Virus record (IMG/VR): IMGVR_UViG_3300040801_001470
Location: 1 to 23,848 of that record
DNA length: 23,848 nt
Reading direction: 5' to 3' (one strand)
Source: a virus
Position 1 is the first letter of the stretch; each line of letters starts with the position of its first letter. Shown one piece after another: positions 4,497 to 11,407 of this stretch. The translations under genes and the position numbers were made by a program. The notes beneath the pieces are model-generated. The model did no database searches and was not told the origin of the DNA. It saw nothing but the letters and a program-made list of their open reading frames with translations.

Positions 4497-4570
4497 GTCG
4501 GTCTAGTTCAATGGTAGAACAGCAGCTTCCAAACCTGATGATTGGGGTTCGATTCCTCAGACCGATGCCA
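4497..4570 (+). tRNA. tRNA-Trp (CCA) with a weak anticodon stem
   Basis: Acceptor GTCGGTC/GACCGAT (first pair G-T), discriminator G as in bacterial tRNA-Trp, CCA encoded. D-arm GTTC/GAAC is perfect, and the T-loop is TTCGATT. Anticodon loop TTCCAAA gives CCA. The anticodon stem GCAGC/CCTGA has only three central pairs, with mismatches at both ends, so function may be impaired. The 3' half resembles a tRNA-Gly(TCC) anticodon region, but that register does not pair. Confidence 0.8.
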
Positions 4571-4575
4571 AATTT

Positions 4576-4660
4576 GGAAGATGAACCACCTTGGGGTGGC
4601 GCCGCTTGCTAAGCGGATGGGGCCTTCGGGCTTGGGGATCAGGGCCTCCATCTTCCTCCA
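4576..4660 (+). tRNA. tRNA-Ser (GCT)
   Basis: Acceptor GGAAGAT pairs perfectly with ATCTTCC, CCA encoded. Anticodon loop TTGCTAA in a CCGC/GCGG stem. The long variable arm carries GCC-TTCG-GGC, a UUCG tetraloop. The T-loop ATCAGGG departs from the usual TTCRA pattern. It starts five bases after tRNA-Trp. Confidence 0.85.
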
Positions 4661-4666
4661 AGTTGT

Positions 4667-4755
4667 GGAAGGTTTCGGCTGTGTGGACGGCCAGGCGGTT
4701 TGAACCCGTCGATGACTGGGCAACCATGGGGGTTCGACTCCTCAGCCTTCCGCCA
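4667..4755 (+). tRNA. tRNA-Ser (TGA)
   Basis: Acceptor GGAAGGT with GCCTTCC (last pair T-G), discriminator G, CCA encoded. Anticodon loop TTTGAAC in a GGCGG/CCGTC stem, class II long variable arm, T-loop TTCGACT. It begins six bases after tRNA-Ser(GCT) and shares its GGAAG acceptor start. Confidence 0.88.
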
Positions 4756-4759
4756 ACTC

Positions 4760-4826
4760 GCCCCGGGGGTACGCGACTAGCATTGATGATCTGCTCTCGC
4801 TGACCTGTCACGTATCTGCCCGGGGC
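4760..4826 (+). ncRNA. Long imperfect hairpin following the tRNA operon
   Basis: An 8-bp GC-rich stem (4760-4767 with 4819-4826) is extended, past a small internal loop, by eight more positions (TACGCGAC with GTCACGTA) with one mismatch, under a 29-base apical region. It has no T-loop and no CCA, so it is not a tRNA. It begins five bases after tRNA-Ser(TGA), upstream of the gene at 4895. It may be a processing signal, a small RNA or a leader element. Confidence 0.4.
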
Positions 4827-4894
4827 ACAGCGTAGACAAAGCTTGATCCTTGGTGTACGAATTTGGAATATCAATTTAGCAGAGGCTATCTCCC

Positions 4895-5572
4895 ATGGCA
4901 AAATATCAAAGCATCCGGGATATGTTCGACGGCGGAGGAGCTGGCCAAAGTGGTCAACGCTTTGAAGGTGGTGGACTCATCTCACGAGCAGCGAACGCAC
5001 TGTTCAATCCTCTGGCCGGTCTTCCAACCGATCGGGCTCCTGCAACATCTGAGCGTCCCCTGGCTCGGCCCGAAGGTCGTCGACAGCCTGGTGACTTCCC
5101 TCCACTTGGTGGTGGTGGTTCTCAAGGTCGGAATGCGCCGGCAGGTTCTCCCCGGCCACAGGCCCGGGATGATGTTGCAGCACTTCTGAATGATGTCCGC
5201 GGCGCCGGGATCTATGACAAGATGGCGCCGGTCTACAGTGGCCGCGGTGATGTCGGCATGCCAACCCGTGATTATGGTGGTGATGCATCTGAAGCTGGAC
5301 GGGGTGCTCAACCGGCTAAGGCTCCTGCAGTCAAATTGCGTGCGCCGGCATATGGTGAAAGTGACAGTTTGACCCAAGACTTTATCAACAGTCTTCCGGA
5401 TGATCAGCTTCAAGGATTGGCAGTGGGTGGCGACATGAATGCGATACATGAAGCGTTTGGCTCTTGGGCTGCCAGCAACAATATCACTGTTCCGGATGTG
5501 ACAGTTCCTCCTGAAGTGAAGGTCATCCGAACCCGAGGTGAACAACGTCGAACCGCTCGCACAGGAGGATGA
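4895..5572 (+). CDS. Gly/Ala/Pro-rich orphan protein, 225 residues
   Basis: ATG at 4895 has only a weak AGAGG about six to ten bases upstream. The protein starts MAKYQSIRDMFDGGG, is rich in Gly, Ala, Pro and Arg for about 150 residues (low complexity, probably disordered), then has a more ordered acidic segment (SLTQDFINSLPDDQLQGLAV) and a basic tail. No family is recognised. It sits alone between two convergent tRNA clusters and ends six bases before a good terminator. The opposite strand is also open over much of this span, but that frame runs into a tRNA element. A virion-associated or DNA-binding role is possible but unproven. Confidence 0.7.
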   Translation: MAKYQSIRDMFDGGGAGQSGQRFEGGGLISRAANALFNPLAGLPTDRAPATSERPLARPEGRRQPGDFPPLGGGGSQGRNAPAGSPRPQARDDVAALLNDVRGAGIYDKMAPVYSGRGDVGMPTRDYGGDASEAGRGAQPAKAPAVKLRAPAYGESDSLTQDFINSLPDDQLQGLAVGGDMNAIHEAFGSWAASNNITVPDVTVPPEVKVIRTRGEQRRTARTGG

Positions 5573-5577
5573 GATTG

Positions 5578-5603
5578 AGGGTCCTTCGGGGCCCTTAGTT
5601 TTT
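5578..5603 (+). terminator. Terminator between the convergent tRNA clusters
   Basis: A 7-bp stem (5578-5584 with 5589-5595) has a TTCG loop, with a five-T run at 5599-5603. It ends the plus-strand transcript of the tRNAs and the Gly-rich gene. The T-run touches the encoded CCA end of the minus-strand tRNA-Leu-like element. Confidence 0.85.
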
Positions 5604-5707
5604 GGTGGAGTCGGTGGGAATTGAACCCACAGTTCTACGTCCTCCTGGCCCACGCCAGACAGAAGAGGTCACACGGTTTAAGCGCCTGACGTACCTGGCC
5701 CGACTCG
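5603..5707 (-). tRNA. Aberrant tRNA-Leu (TAA)-like element, probably defective
   Basis: The 3' part is good: T-arm GTGGG-TTCAATT-CCCAC, acceptor CGACTCC, discriminator A and CCA. A loop CTTAAAC in a mismatched stem would give anticodon TAA. The 5' part is poor: the best acceptor match CGAGTCG has a C-C mismatch at the end, there is no room for a normal D-arm, and the variable region is about 40 bases. Its 5' end overlaps another T-arm-like hairpin. I read it as a rearranged or decaying tRNA-Leu. Confidence 0.45.
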
Positions 5708-5739
5708 AACGGGCTACACGAACCATCAACCCCGATGGT
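5698..5739 (-). pseudogene. tRNA fragment: T-arm plus anticodon-like hairpin
   Basis: A perfect T-arm (5698-5702 with 5710-5714, loop TTCGAGT) and a 6-bp hairpin (5722-5727 with 5734-5739, loop GGGGTT) lie between tRNA-Gln and the tRNA-Leu-like element. There is no matching acceptor stem or D-arm. This is best read as the remnant of another tRNA gene, possibly a tRNA-Pro(GGG) from the loop, fused into the Leu-like element. Confidence 0.4.
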
Positions 5740-5741
5740 AT

Positions 5742-5816
5742 TGGCTGGAGTGGTAGGATTCGAACCTACGAATGACGGGATCAAAACCCGATGCCTTACC
5801 ACTTGGCGACACTCCA
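5742..5816 (-). tRNA. tRNA-Gln (TTG)
   Basis: Acceptor TGGAGTG/CACTCCA, discriminator G and CCA, anticodon loop TTTTGAT in a perfect CGGG/CCCG stem, T-loop TTCGAAT. The D-arm and overall sequence resemble bacterial tRNA-Gln closely. Confidence 0.95.
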
Positions 5817-5825
5817 AAATAAACA

Positions 5826-5931
5826 CTGCTCGATGGGACTTGCACCCACATCTCAGGCCATACGCCTGTGTCCTATCAACAAACAATCTGGTCCTCTCGG
5901 CCACATTCTCCTAAGCTTAGACGACGAGCAA
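5826..5931 (-). pseudogene. tRNA-Ser-like element disrupted by a palindromic insertion
   Basis: Read on the minus strand, TTGCTCG (5931-5925) can pair with CGAGCAG (5832-5826) as an acceptor stem. About 20 bases containing the palindrome CTAAGCTTAG separate it from the D-arm-like GTGGCCGAGAGG. The anticodon-like loop GTTGATA would give TGA, with a weak T-G-rich stem and T instead of a purine at position 37. A good variable-arm hairpin (CAGGC/GCCTG) is present. The T-loop is TGCAAGT, and no CCA is encoded. Probably a decayed tRNA-Ser. Confidence 0.5.
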
Positions 5932-5934
5932 TTC

Positions 5935-6009
5935 TGGTGTGACAAGATGGAATCGAACCACCGACGCGCAAGCCTTCAACATGCCGCTCTACCCCTGAGC
6001 TATTGTCAC
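5935..6009 (-). tRNA. tRNA-Phe (GAA)
   Basis: Acceptor GTGACAA/TTGTCAC, discriminator A and CCA, D-arm GCTC/GAGC, anticodon loop TTGAAGG, T-arm GGTGG-TTCGATT-CCATC. The anticodon stem GCATG/CTTGC has one T-T mismatch. Confidence 0.9.
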
Positions 6010-6017
6010 AAAAATCT

Positions 6018-6093
6018 TGGTTGAGGATACTGGGCTTGAACCAGTGACATTACGATTATCGGTCGCACGCTCTACCAACTGAGCTAATCCTCA
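6018..6093 (-). tRNA. tRNA-Ile (GAT) with C at position 33
   Basis: Acceptor TGAGGAT/ATCCTCA, discriminator A and CCA, D-arm GCTC/GAGC, T-arm ACTGG-TTCAAGC-CCAGT. The anticodon loop is CCGATAA, so position 33, almost always T in tRNA genes, is C. The anticodon stem is otherwise complete. Confidence 0.9.
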
Positions 6094-6105
6094 ACAAAGA
6101 CTTTT

Positions 6106-6180
6106 TGGCTCCCCCTCCTGGGATCGAACCAGGGACCTTTCGCTTAACAGGCGCGTGCTCTACCGCTGAGCTAAGAGGGA
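6106..6180 (-). tRNA. tRNA-Asn (GTT)
   Basis: Acceptor TCCCTCT/AGGGGGA with one T-G pair, discriminator G and CCA, anticodon loop CTGTTAA, T-arm CCTGG-TTCGATC-CCAGG. The outer two positions of the anticodon stem (CGCGC/GCGAA) do not pair. Confidence 0.92.
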
Positions 6181-6184
6181 ACAT

Positions 6185-6260
6185 TGGTCGGTGTGGCAGG
6201 TCTCGAACCTGCGATCTCCTGGTCCCAAACCAGACGACTTACCTACTAGCCTACACACCG
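6185..6260 (-). tRNA. tRNA-Pro (TGG)
   Basis: Acceptor CGGTGTG/CACACCG, discriminator A and CCA, anticodon loop TTTGGGA in a perfect TCTGG/CCAGG stem, T-arm GCAGG-TTCGAGA-CCTGC. It is the first gene of the minus-strand cluster. Upstream, 6261-6420 holds a 9-bp inverted repeat (6272-6280 with 6300-6308) and no convincing promoter. Confidence 0.95.
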
Positions 6261-6419
6261 TTTATTTAGGGGGGTTTGAGGGAGTCCTCAGTTCTTCTGC
6301 TCAAACCCAGAGGTGAGCATAACCACTCACCCGATTAGATCGGTTGATTTGGTTGAATAAACTGATTGAACATCTTTTCCATATTGGCTCAGTACCCCGG
6401 GGCCTATGGCCCGTCAAGC

Positions 6420-6446
6420 AAAAAGGGAGCCGCCAGGGCTCCCTTT
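6420..6446 (-). terminator. Terminator of the minus-strand virion-protein genes
   Basis: A perfect 10-bp stem (6422-6431 with 6437-6446) with a five-base loop, followed on the minus strand by a five-T run (plus-strand A, 6420-6424). It lies 56 bases past the stop codon at 6502 and separates these genes from the tRNA cluster. Confidence 0.88.
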
Positions 6447-6501
6447 CCGAGATGTAATCACCTCGTTTCTGCACTGTGTCACCACATGATTACGATAGCC
6501 T

Positions 6502-7434
6502 CTAAGCTTCCGCTTTGAAACCAAATTCTGTCAATGCGATGTCTGCCGGCTGCCATGCCAGCATGGTCGAAGGGTTGATTGGATAATCACTGATATTCAA
6601 TTGAGAATCGAACGCGATATCAAAAGGAGCTGCATCATCATAATCCACACCTGTGCGGCGAAGACTGTGACGAAGTTTGGACGGAGAGTTCAAACCACGC
6701 TTGGTCAGAGATGCAATCACAACATTTGAAATGTTTTGAATGGTGTCAAATGATCCAAAGTCCAAAGTGGTACGATTATTTGGAAGATTGGTTGTGATTG
6801 CACTGAGAGGATCATCATCTGCAAGAGCAACGATACTCCCTGTCCATTGATCATATGCACCAAGATTGACAGGGCGTAACATATTGAGACGACCACCCCG
6901 AGTGTCACCGTCGGCAACAAAGAATTCATCAAAGGCAATTCCGTTACGAAGAAATTCAACGCTTTCTACACGATCAATACCATTTGGGTTGGAAGCAAAA
7001 GTGTGACCAGCAATCAAAGACCCGTTCCGATAAAGCTGATATTCCATCAAGAATGGGGTGAACCGGCACCCAATATCCCAGATTGCTTCACCATTCCAAC
7101 CAGTCCGATCATCATTTGATCCACCATTGGTGTCATACCAATTGTAAGAGTAGACGTTTTGGAATTGAACGGCATAGGTATACAAAAGAGATGCTTGGTT
7201 ATTACCTCGTACCCGGAAAAGAGGGCTTGTACCGTTTGTGGCAACACCAAAACTTGCGCTTCGAAAGTGAATCCAAGTTTCGTCCGTTGTTGAAGGTTTG
7301 AATATTGGGCTCATGGTCGTATTGTTGACCAAGACAGAGTATGGAACCTTGGTGGCATCGTGACCAGAGTTCGCGCTCGTTCCGGCACCAGACCAGTGAG
7401 CCGCATTGTTTGAGGCAAAAAGAATATTTGGCAT
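6502..7434 (-). CDS. Beta-rich virion surface or appendage protein, 310 residues
   Basis: AAGGA precedes the ATG at 7434. The protein is rich in Asn, Ser, Thr, Gly and aromatics, with few Lys and no long helices. Its two halves look like a lectin-like jelly roll (WIHFRSASFGVA, LLYTYAVQFQNVYSYNWYD) followed by a phage-surface module around FDEFFVADGDTRGGRLNM and WTGSIVALADDDP. This style is typical of tail appendage or capsid decoration proteins. It is the last of three minus-strand genes placed where N4 carries its appendage genes, but inverted relative to the late operon. I infer a structural, host-contact role; the exact part is unknown. Confidence 0.7.
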   Translation of the reverse strand: MPNILFASNNAAHWSGAGTSANSGHDATKVPYSVLVNNTTMSPIFKPSTTDETWIHFRSASFGVATNGTSPLFRVRGNNQASLLYTYAVQFQNVYSYNWYDTNGGSNDDRTGWNGEAIWDIGCRFTPFLMEYQLYRNGSLIAGHTFASNPNGIDRVESVEFLRNGIAFDEFFVADGDTRGGRLNMLRPVNLGAYDQWTGSIVALADDDPLSAITTNLPNNRTTLDFGSFDTIQNISNVVIASLTKRGLNSPSKLRHSLRRTGVDYDDAAPFDIAFDSQLNISDYPINPSTMLAWQPADIALTEFGFKAEA

Positions 7435-7444
7435 GATTGGTTCC

Positions 7445-8011
7445 TTAGACAGTGATCACATAGATGTCGGTTTCCACAACGCTCATATAGCCTACAATCG
7501 AAAGACCAGTGATGATATACGGAGTGTACTCCATCACATCTATAGCATTTGACACTGGCAAACCAGACAAGATGTAAAGTTCAGTTTCTGTGACATCGAT
7601 CGACTGGAAAATCTGACAGAAGAGTTCATTTGAGGTAACAACTGTAATATCCCCCAATGGGGAGATTACTCGTAGGACACATTTGATAATACTGTTGTGA
7701 TCAACAATGCTGGTTACATAAGTTCGATCATTTGCACCTGGGATGATGATACCATTGCGAGTCCATTGAAACTCATAACCAGTTGGTTGAGGACTCGCAG
7801 CAAATACACCCAGGCTGCATGTTAGAGTCGCAGGAATGATAGAAGATCCTGTGATGATAGGAAGGGTAATCAATGATGGGGGAAAACGGGAAATAGGAAA
7901 AGCAGGACGGTGTCCACTAAACAAGGAGGGGTTGTTAATTTCCCCTTCTTGAATGCTTGCCCCAATTTGGACCGGTCCAATTGAGTACCGAGTATAATCT
8001 CTGATCGTCAT
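7445..8011 (-). CDS. Virion protein with an Ig-like domain and C-terminal repeats, 188 residues
   Basis: AAGGA lies seven bases before the ATG at 8011. After an N-terminal segment of about 60 residues, an Ig-like domain follows (about 60-130) with paired cysteines near TLTCSL and IIKCVL and a central FQWTRNG strand. The last 51 residues are three copies of a 19-residue unit (138-156, 157-175, 176-188 truncated) with the pattern I/M-x-V-x-E-x-x-x-Y-I. Ig-like domains are common on phage capsids and tails, where they bind cell-surface carbohydrate weakly. It probably belongs to the same appendage as its neighbours. Confidence 0.7.
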   Translation of the reverse strand: MTIRDYTRYSIGPVQIGASIQEGEINNPSLFSGHRPAFPISRFPPSLITLPIITGSSIIPATLTCSLGVFAASPQPTGYEFQWTRNGIIIPGANDRTYVTSIVDHNSIIKCVLRVISPLGDITVVTSNELFCQIFQSIDVTETELYILSGLPVSNAIDVMEYTPYIITGLSIVGYMSVVETDIYVITV

Positions 8012-8021
8012 GGTTCAGTCC

Positions 8022-8321
8022 TTAGTTGAGGTCGCCGGCCACCGAAAAGGTTGCATCACCAATAGCCATGATGCGAACGTCAGGCATGTTGGCCCGGGGT
8101 AGACGAACAAGTGCAGATTCAACTACCGTATGAGATGCTTCGACAGGAGTGAACCAAGCATCGTTTTGGTCTTTGATTTGAAACTGTACACTTCCGGTGC
8201 CAGGAATACATGTGATGTTGAGATCAACTGCACTTGGACCACGAGCGGTCGCAATTACATCCACATCAGCAGCGACGTACCATTTTGGTACGCAAACATA
8301 ATTTGTTGAACACGTTGCCAT
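8022..8321 (-). CDS. Small beta-rich virion protein, 99 residues
   Basis: GGAAAG lies upstream of the ATG at 8321. The protein begins MATCSTNYVCVPKWYV and alternates short hydrophobic strands, with SVQFQIKDQNDAWFTPV in the middle and PDVRIMAIGDATFSVAG at the end. It resembles small phage head or tail decoration proteins in composition and length, but no family is certain. It is the first of the three-gene minus-strand set and faces the late operon across a 76-base divergent gap. Confidence 0.6.
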   Translation of the reverse strand: MATCSTNYVCVPKWYVAADVDVIATARGPSAVDLNITCIPGTGSVQFQIKDQNDAWFTPVEASHTVVESALVRLPRANMPDVRIMAIGDATFSVAGDLN

Positions 8322-8397
8322 TTTCTTGCTTTCCAGTCTAAGTTCGGGTTATAGGCGAATTCATGAACCGCTTACCATATAAAGAGGCAATCAGGCA

Positions 8398-9090
8398 ATG
8401 CTGACACTTAATCAGGTACGAGACTCACTCCCTGCTCAGCATAAGCAGAATATCACCCAAGATATGGTGAACCAGCTGAACACCCTATCGAAGGATCCTG
8501 AAGAGGCTCGGTATATCCGAGACAACTTTGTGACGTTCTCGCAAGTTTTGCAAGAGGGTCGTTATAAAGTTGGGGATTACGTCAAAGCTGTGATGTACGT
8601 CTCCTACAAAGTGATGGGGAAAACCAATCAAGAAGCATATCGACTGACCTTCCCCGATCGGTATAACAACATGGCTCAAGCTGGTCGGGCCCAGAAGGAC
8701 ATCGCCTCCATCATCACTGCCTACAACAAAGGCGCCTTGGTTACCAAGATCATGGAACGTGCAATGGTTCCGACTTGGATTCTGAACCAGGATGCATTCC
8801 AAGCAGCGATCAACGTTCAGTACGAGCTCATGATGGATACCTCGGGAGATGTCTCGCCGAAGGTCCGGAGCGATGCAGCAAACAGTTTGCTCACTCACCT
8901 GAAAAAGCCAGATGAAGTGAAGAAGTCTGAGCTGAAAATTGAGATTGGTCTGAACGATGGTATGGCAGCACTCGAGTCAGCATTGGTAGACATGAGTCGA
9001 AAGCAGAAGGATCTGATCGAGCACGATCCGAATTTCTCTGCAAATGATATTGCTTCGATGCCTATGAGAGATGTTACCCCAAATGAATGA
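8398..9090 (+). CDS. Putative terminase small subunit (N4 gp69 position)
   Basis: 230 residues, mostly helical and charged. The middle reads like a DNA-recognition region (GKTNQEAYRLTFPDRYNNM), with MSRKQKDLIEHD in the C-terminal part. AGAGG and CAGG lie upstream of the ATG. It sits directly before, and overlaps, the large terminase gene, as small subunits usually do, and it opens the late operon, matching N4 gp69. Small terminases diverge fast, so the assignment relies mainly on position and size. Confidence 0.7.
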   Translation: MLTLNQVRDSLPAQHKQNITQDMVNQLNTLSKDPEEARYIRDNFVTFSQVLQEGRYKVGDYVKAVMYVSYKVMGKTNQEAYRLTFPDRYNNMAQAGRAQKDIASIITAYNKGALVTKIMERAMVPTWILNQDAFQAAINVQYELMMDTSGDVSPKVRSDAANSLLTHLKKPDEVKKSELKIEIGLNDGMAALESALVDMSRKQKDLIEHDPNFSANDIASMPMRDVTPNE

Positions 9091-10705
9091 AGCTGACTTT
9101 ATTTCAGAAAAGACTGTTGATGATTACCTAAATGAAGTTGATTTTATGATGCTCAACAGCCGGGCAGGATATGTGCCGTCTGAGTTTTCGTTGAAATTCA
9201 TGAACTTCATCAAGCTTGTCAACGGCAGCGTGGGTGAAGACAACAAGACCCCGGTCATGCACTTGGCTATGTTGGATCGACTTGCCGGCAAAGAAAAGAA
9301 GATCGCAAACCTGTGTGCCCGGGGTACTGCAAAGACGACACTCTTCTTTGAGTATCTGAGTCTGTACCTGGCAGTGTTCACGAACTTGCCAAATTTTGGA
9401 GCTGTGACAGGCATGCTCTATATCTCGGACTCCATGGACAACGGTGTGAAGTCTGCAAGAAACTCAATCGAGTTTCGATACAACAACTCGGAGTTCCTCC
9501 AGTATTGGTTACCCTATGCTCGATTCACAGAGAACTACATCGAGTTTCAAAACCGAGATGGTAAAAGACTTGGTATCAAGATGTTCGGCGCCAAGTCTGG
9601 TATTCGTGGTACAAAAATCTTTGGTAAGCGCCCGGTCCTGGCCGTTATGGATGACCTGGTTTCTGATGCTGACTCCAAATCTGCAACAGCAATGGAAGCA
9701 ATCAAAGACACAGTTTATTCAGGAGTCCAGTATGCATTGGATCCCACACGGAACAAGATGATCATGAACGGGACCCCGTTCAACAAAGGTGATATCGTCT
9801 ATGAGGCGATCGAGTCCGGAGCCTGGCACGTTAACGTCTGGCCAATCTGCGAGAAGTTTCCATGTAGCAAAGAAGAGTTTCGCGGAGCTTGGGAAGACCG
9901 GTTCACCTTTGAATACGTGAGCGAACAGTATGAGAGCGCGAAGAAAGAAGGAAAGCTGAAAAGCTTCCGACAAGAGCTTATGCTTCGAATCACCAGTGAT
10001 GAGTCTCGTCTGGTTCAAGACTCTGAGATTCTATGGCGGCCGAGAGCACCTGTGTTGCGCACGAAAGACAACTACAATTTCTACATCACCACTGACTTTG
10101 CAACGTCGTCAAAACAGACGGCCGACTATGCTGTGCAATCCGTCTGGGCATACAATTCAGATATGGAGTGGCACTGGGTAGACGGAGTCGTCGAACGTTG
10201 GAAGATGGACAAGTCGATCAATCAACTATTTGATTTCGTTGATGAATACCAACCTCAGGGTGTGGGGGTCGAGATCTCAGGACAACAGCAAGGGTTCATT
10301 CAATGGCTTCTGAACGAGATGAACTATCGAAACAAGTTCTTCAATTTGACCAATCAAAACGGAAAGCCGGGGATCCGGCCAATAACGGACAAACTATCAC
10401 GGTTCAATCTGGTCGTCCCCCTTTTCAAGTCAGGTAAAGTCTTTTTCCCAAGTGAGTTGAAAAACACAAAGACTCTTGGTATCTTCATTGAGCAGATAGC
10501 TCTTGCCACGCAAGACGGTATCAAAGGCAAAGATGACTGCATCGATACAGTATCCATGTTGCAGTACATGAATCCTTGGGCCCCAGCTTCCGATACACAT
10601 GTTGATTCTGAGTCACCGAACGTGCGGTCAGAACAAGTTTGGGGTAGCAATCTCTTGACACCGGATGATACAGATGAATCACAATATGGATCATACGTGG
10701 TCTGA
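9083..10705 (+). CDS. Terminase large subunit (N4 gp68-like)
   Basis: This is the DNA-packaging motor and headful or end-cutting nuclease. Numbered from the ATG at 9083 (540 residues), the ATPase domain has Walker A CARGTAKTT (about 78-86), Walker B VLAVMDD (185-191) and a coupling segment near IMNGTPF. The nuclease domain shows acidic residues at TTDFA (about 338), GVEIS (about 397) and KGKDDCID (484-488). An ATG four codons earlier (9071) has a purine run immediately against it, so I prefer 9083. The gene overlaps the small-subunit gene by eight bases. Size and motifs fit the N4-like large terminases. Confidence 0.92.
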   Translation: MNEADFISEKTVDDYLNEVDFMMLNSRAGYVPSEFSLKFMNFIKLVNGSVGEDNKTPVMHLAMLDRLAGKEKKIANLCARGTAKTTLFFEYLSLYLAVFTNLPNFGAVTGMLYISDSMDNGVKSARNSIEFRYNNSEFLQYWLPYARFTENYIEFQNRDGKRLGIKMFGAKSGIRGTKIFGKRPVLAVMDDLVSDADSKSATAMEAIKDTVYSGVQYALDPTRNKMIMNGTPFNKGDIVYEAIESGAWHVNVWPICEKFPCSKEEFRGAWEDRFTFEYVSEQYESAKKEGKLKSFRQELMLRITSDESRLVQDSEILWRPRAPVLRTKDNYNFYITTDFATSSKQTADYAVQSVWAYNSDMEWHWVDGVVERWKMDKSINQLFDFVDEYQPQGVGVEISGQQQGFIQWLLNEMNYRNKFFNLTNQNGKPGIRPITDKLSRFNLVVPLFKSGKVFFPSELKNTKTLGIFIEQIALATQDGIKGKDDCIDTVSMLQYMNPWAPASDTHVDSESPNVRSEQVWGSNLLTPDDTDESQYGSYVV

Positions 10706-10723
10706 CATTAAAAGGGTAAGGCC

Positions 10724-11407
10724 ATGCTCACATTCGAAGACTTCCTCACACGACTGGCCTTGAGCCAATTGAAGAACACCAACGCGGTAGATGATGTTCA
10801 CCGCGGAATTGTCAAAGATGAAGAGCGTGAGACTCTGTTGAGCCTTACAAATCAGGGGCTCATCGATCTGTCGGCCCGGTTCCCTTTGTTCAAAGCAGAG
10901 GTTGATCTTACCCTGGATTTGAGCCAGCGGATTTATCCAATTGTCCAAGCAGGATTGGGCACGTATCTGACAGCAACCGTCGAAGAGCCTTTCCTGGACG
11001 ACAAGTTTTTGCGGATCCTGGGCATCTATGATGCGAACGGGGATTGGCACGACGTAAATACAAATGGTCACATCGTTACCCCCTCACATAACACCCTTCG
11101 ATTCTCGACTGCAAAGATCGAAGATCTGTTGGAAATCGGGACCAAGGTCCGGATCCGTTATCAAAGCAAACCCGAGACCCTGACCGAAGAAGGCATGATC
11201 ACATTGCCACCAAACCTCTGGACAAGCCTGCAGCTGTTTGTTGCATCTCTTTACTTCTCCCACATGGGTGGAGCAGACCATAACGCCAAAGGCGACAAAT
11301 ACTATGGTCTCTATCTGCGACATGTGAGTGAAGACGAAGCCAAGGATTTGAGCTCAACCTCTGAAGTCGAAGCATCTCCAAAATTTGAAGAAAGAGGTTT
11401 TGTCTAA
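10724..11407 (+). CDS. N4 gp67-like virion protein, probable head-tail adaptor
   Basis: 227 residues. It begins MLTFEDFLTRLALSQL, then a helical segment, LIDLSARFPLFKAEVDL, and a beta region with RIYPI. This recalls adaptor or neck proteins that follow the terminase in podoviruses and matches N4 gp67 in position and size. A conserved-looking C-terminal helix includes NLWTSLQLFVASLYFSHMGG. AAAAGGG precedes the ATG, and the stop overlaps the next start as TAATG. The structural role is inferred from order and composition. Confidence 0.65.
   Translation: MLTFEDFLTRLALSQLKNTNAVDDVHRGIVKDEERETLLSLTNQGLIDLSARFPLFKAEVDLTLDLSQRIYPIVQAGLGTYLTATVEEPFLDDKFLRILGIYDANGDWHDVNTNGHIVTPSHNTLRFSTAKIEDLLEIGTKVRIRYQSKPETLTEEGMITLPPNLWTSLQLFVASLYFSHMGGADHNAKGDKYYGLYLRHVSEDEAKDLSSTSEVEASPKFEERGFV

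Noticed and set aside
4760-4826. A further tRNA gene
   Set aside because: No T-loop, no anticodon arm of normal geometry and no CCA.
4982-5653. 223-codon minus-strand frame opposite the Gly-rich gene
   Set aside because: It overlaps the tRNA-Leu-like element and the terminator, has no ribosome site, and its His/Cys/Arg-rich composition is typical of antisense shadows of GC-rich genes.
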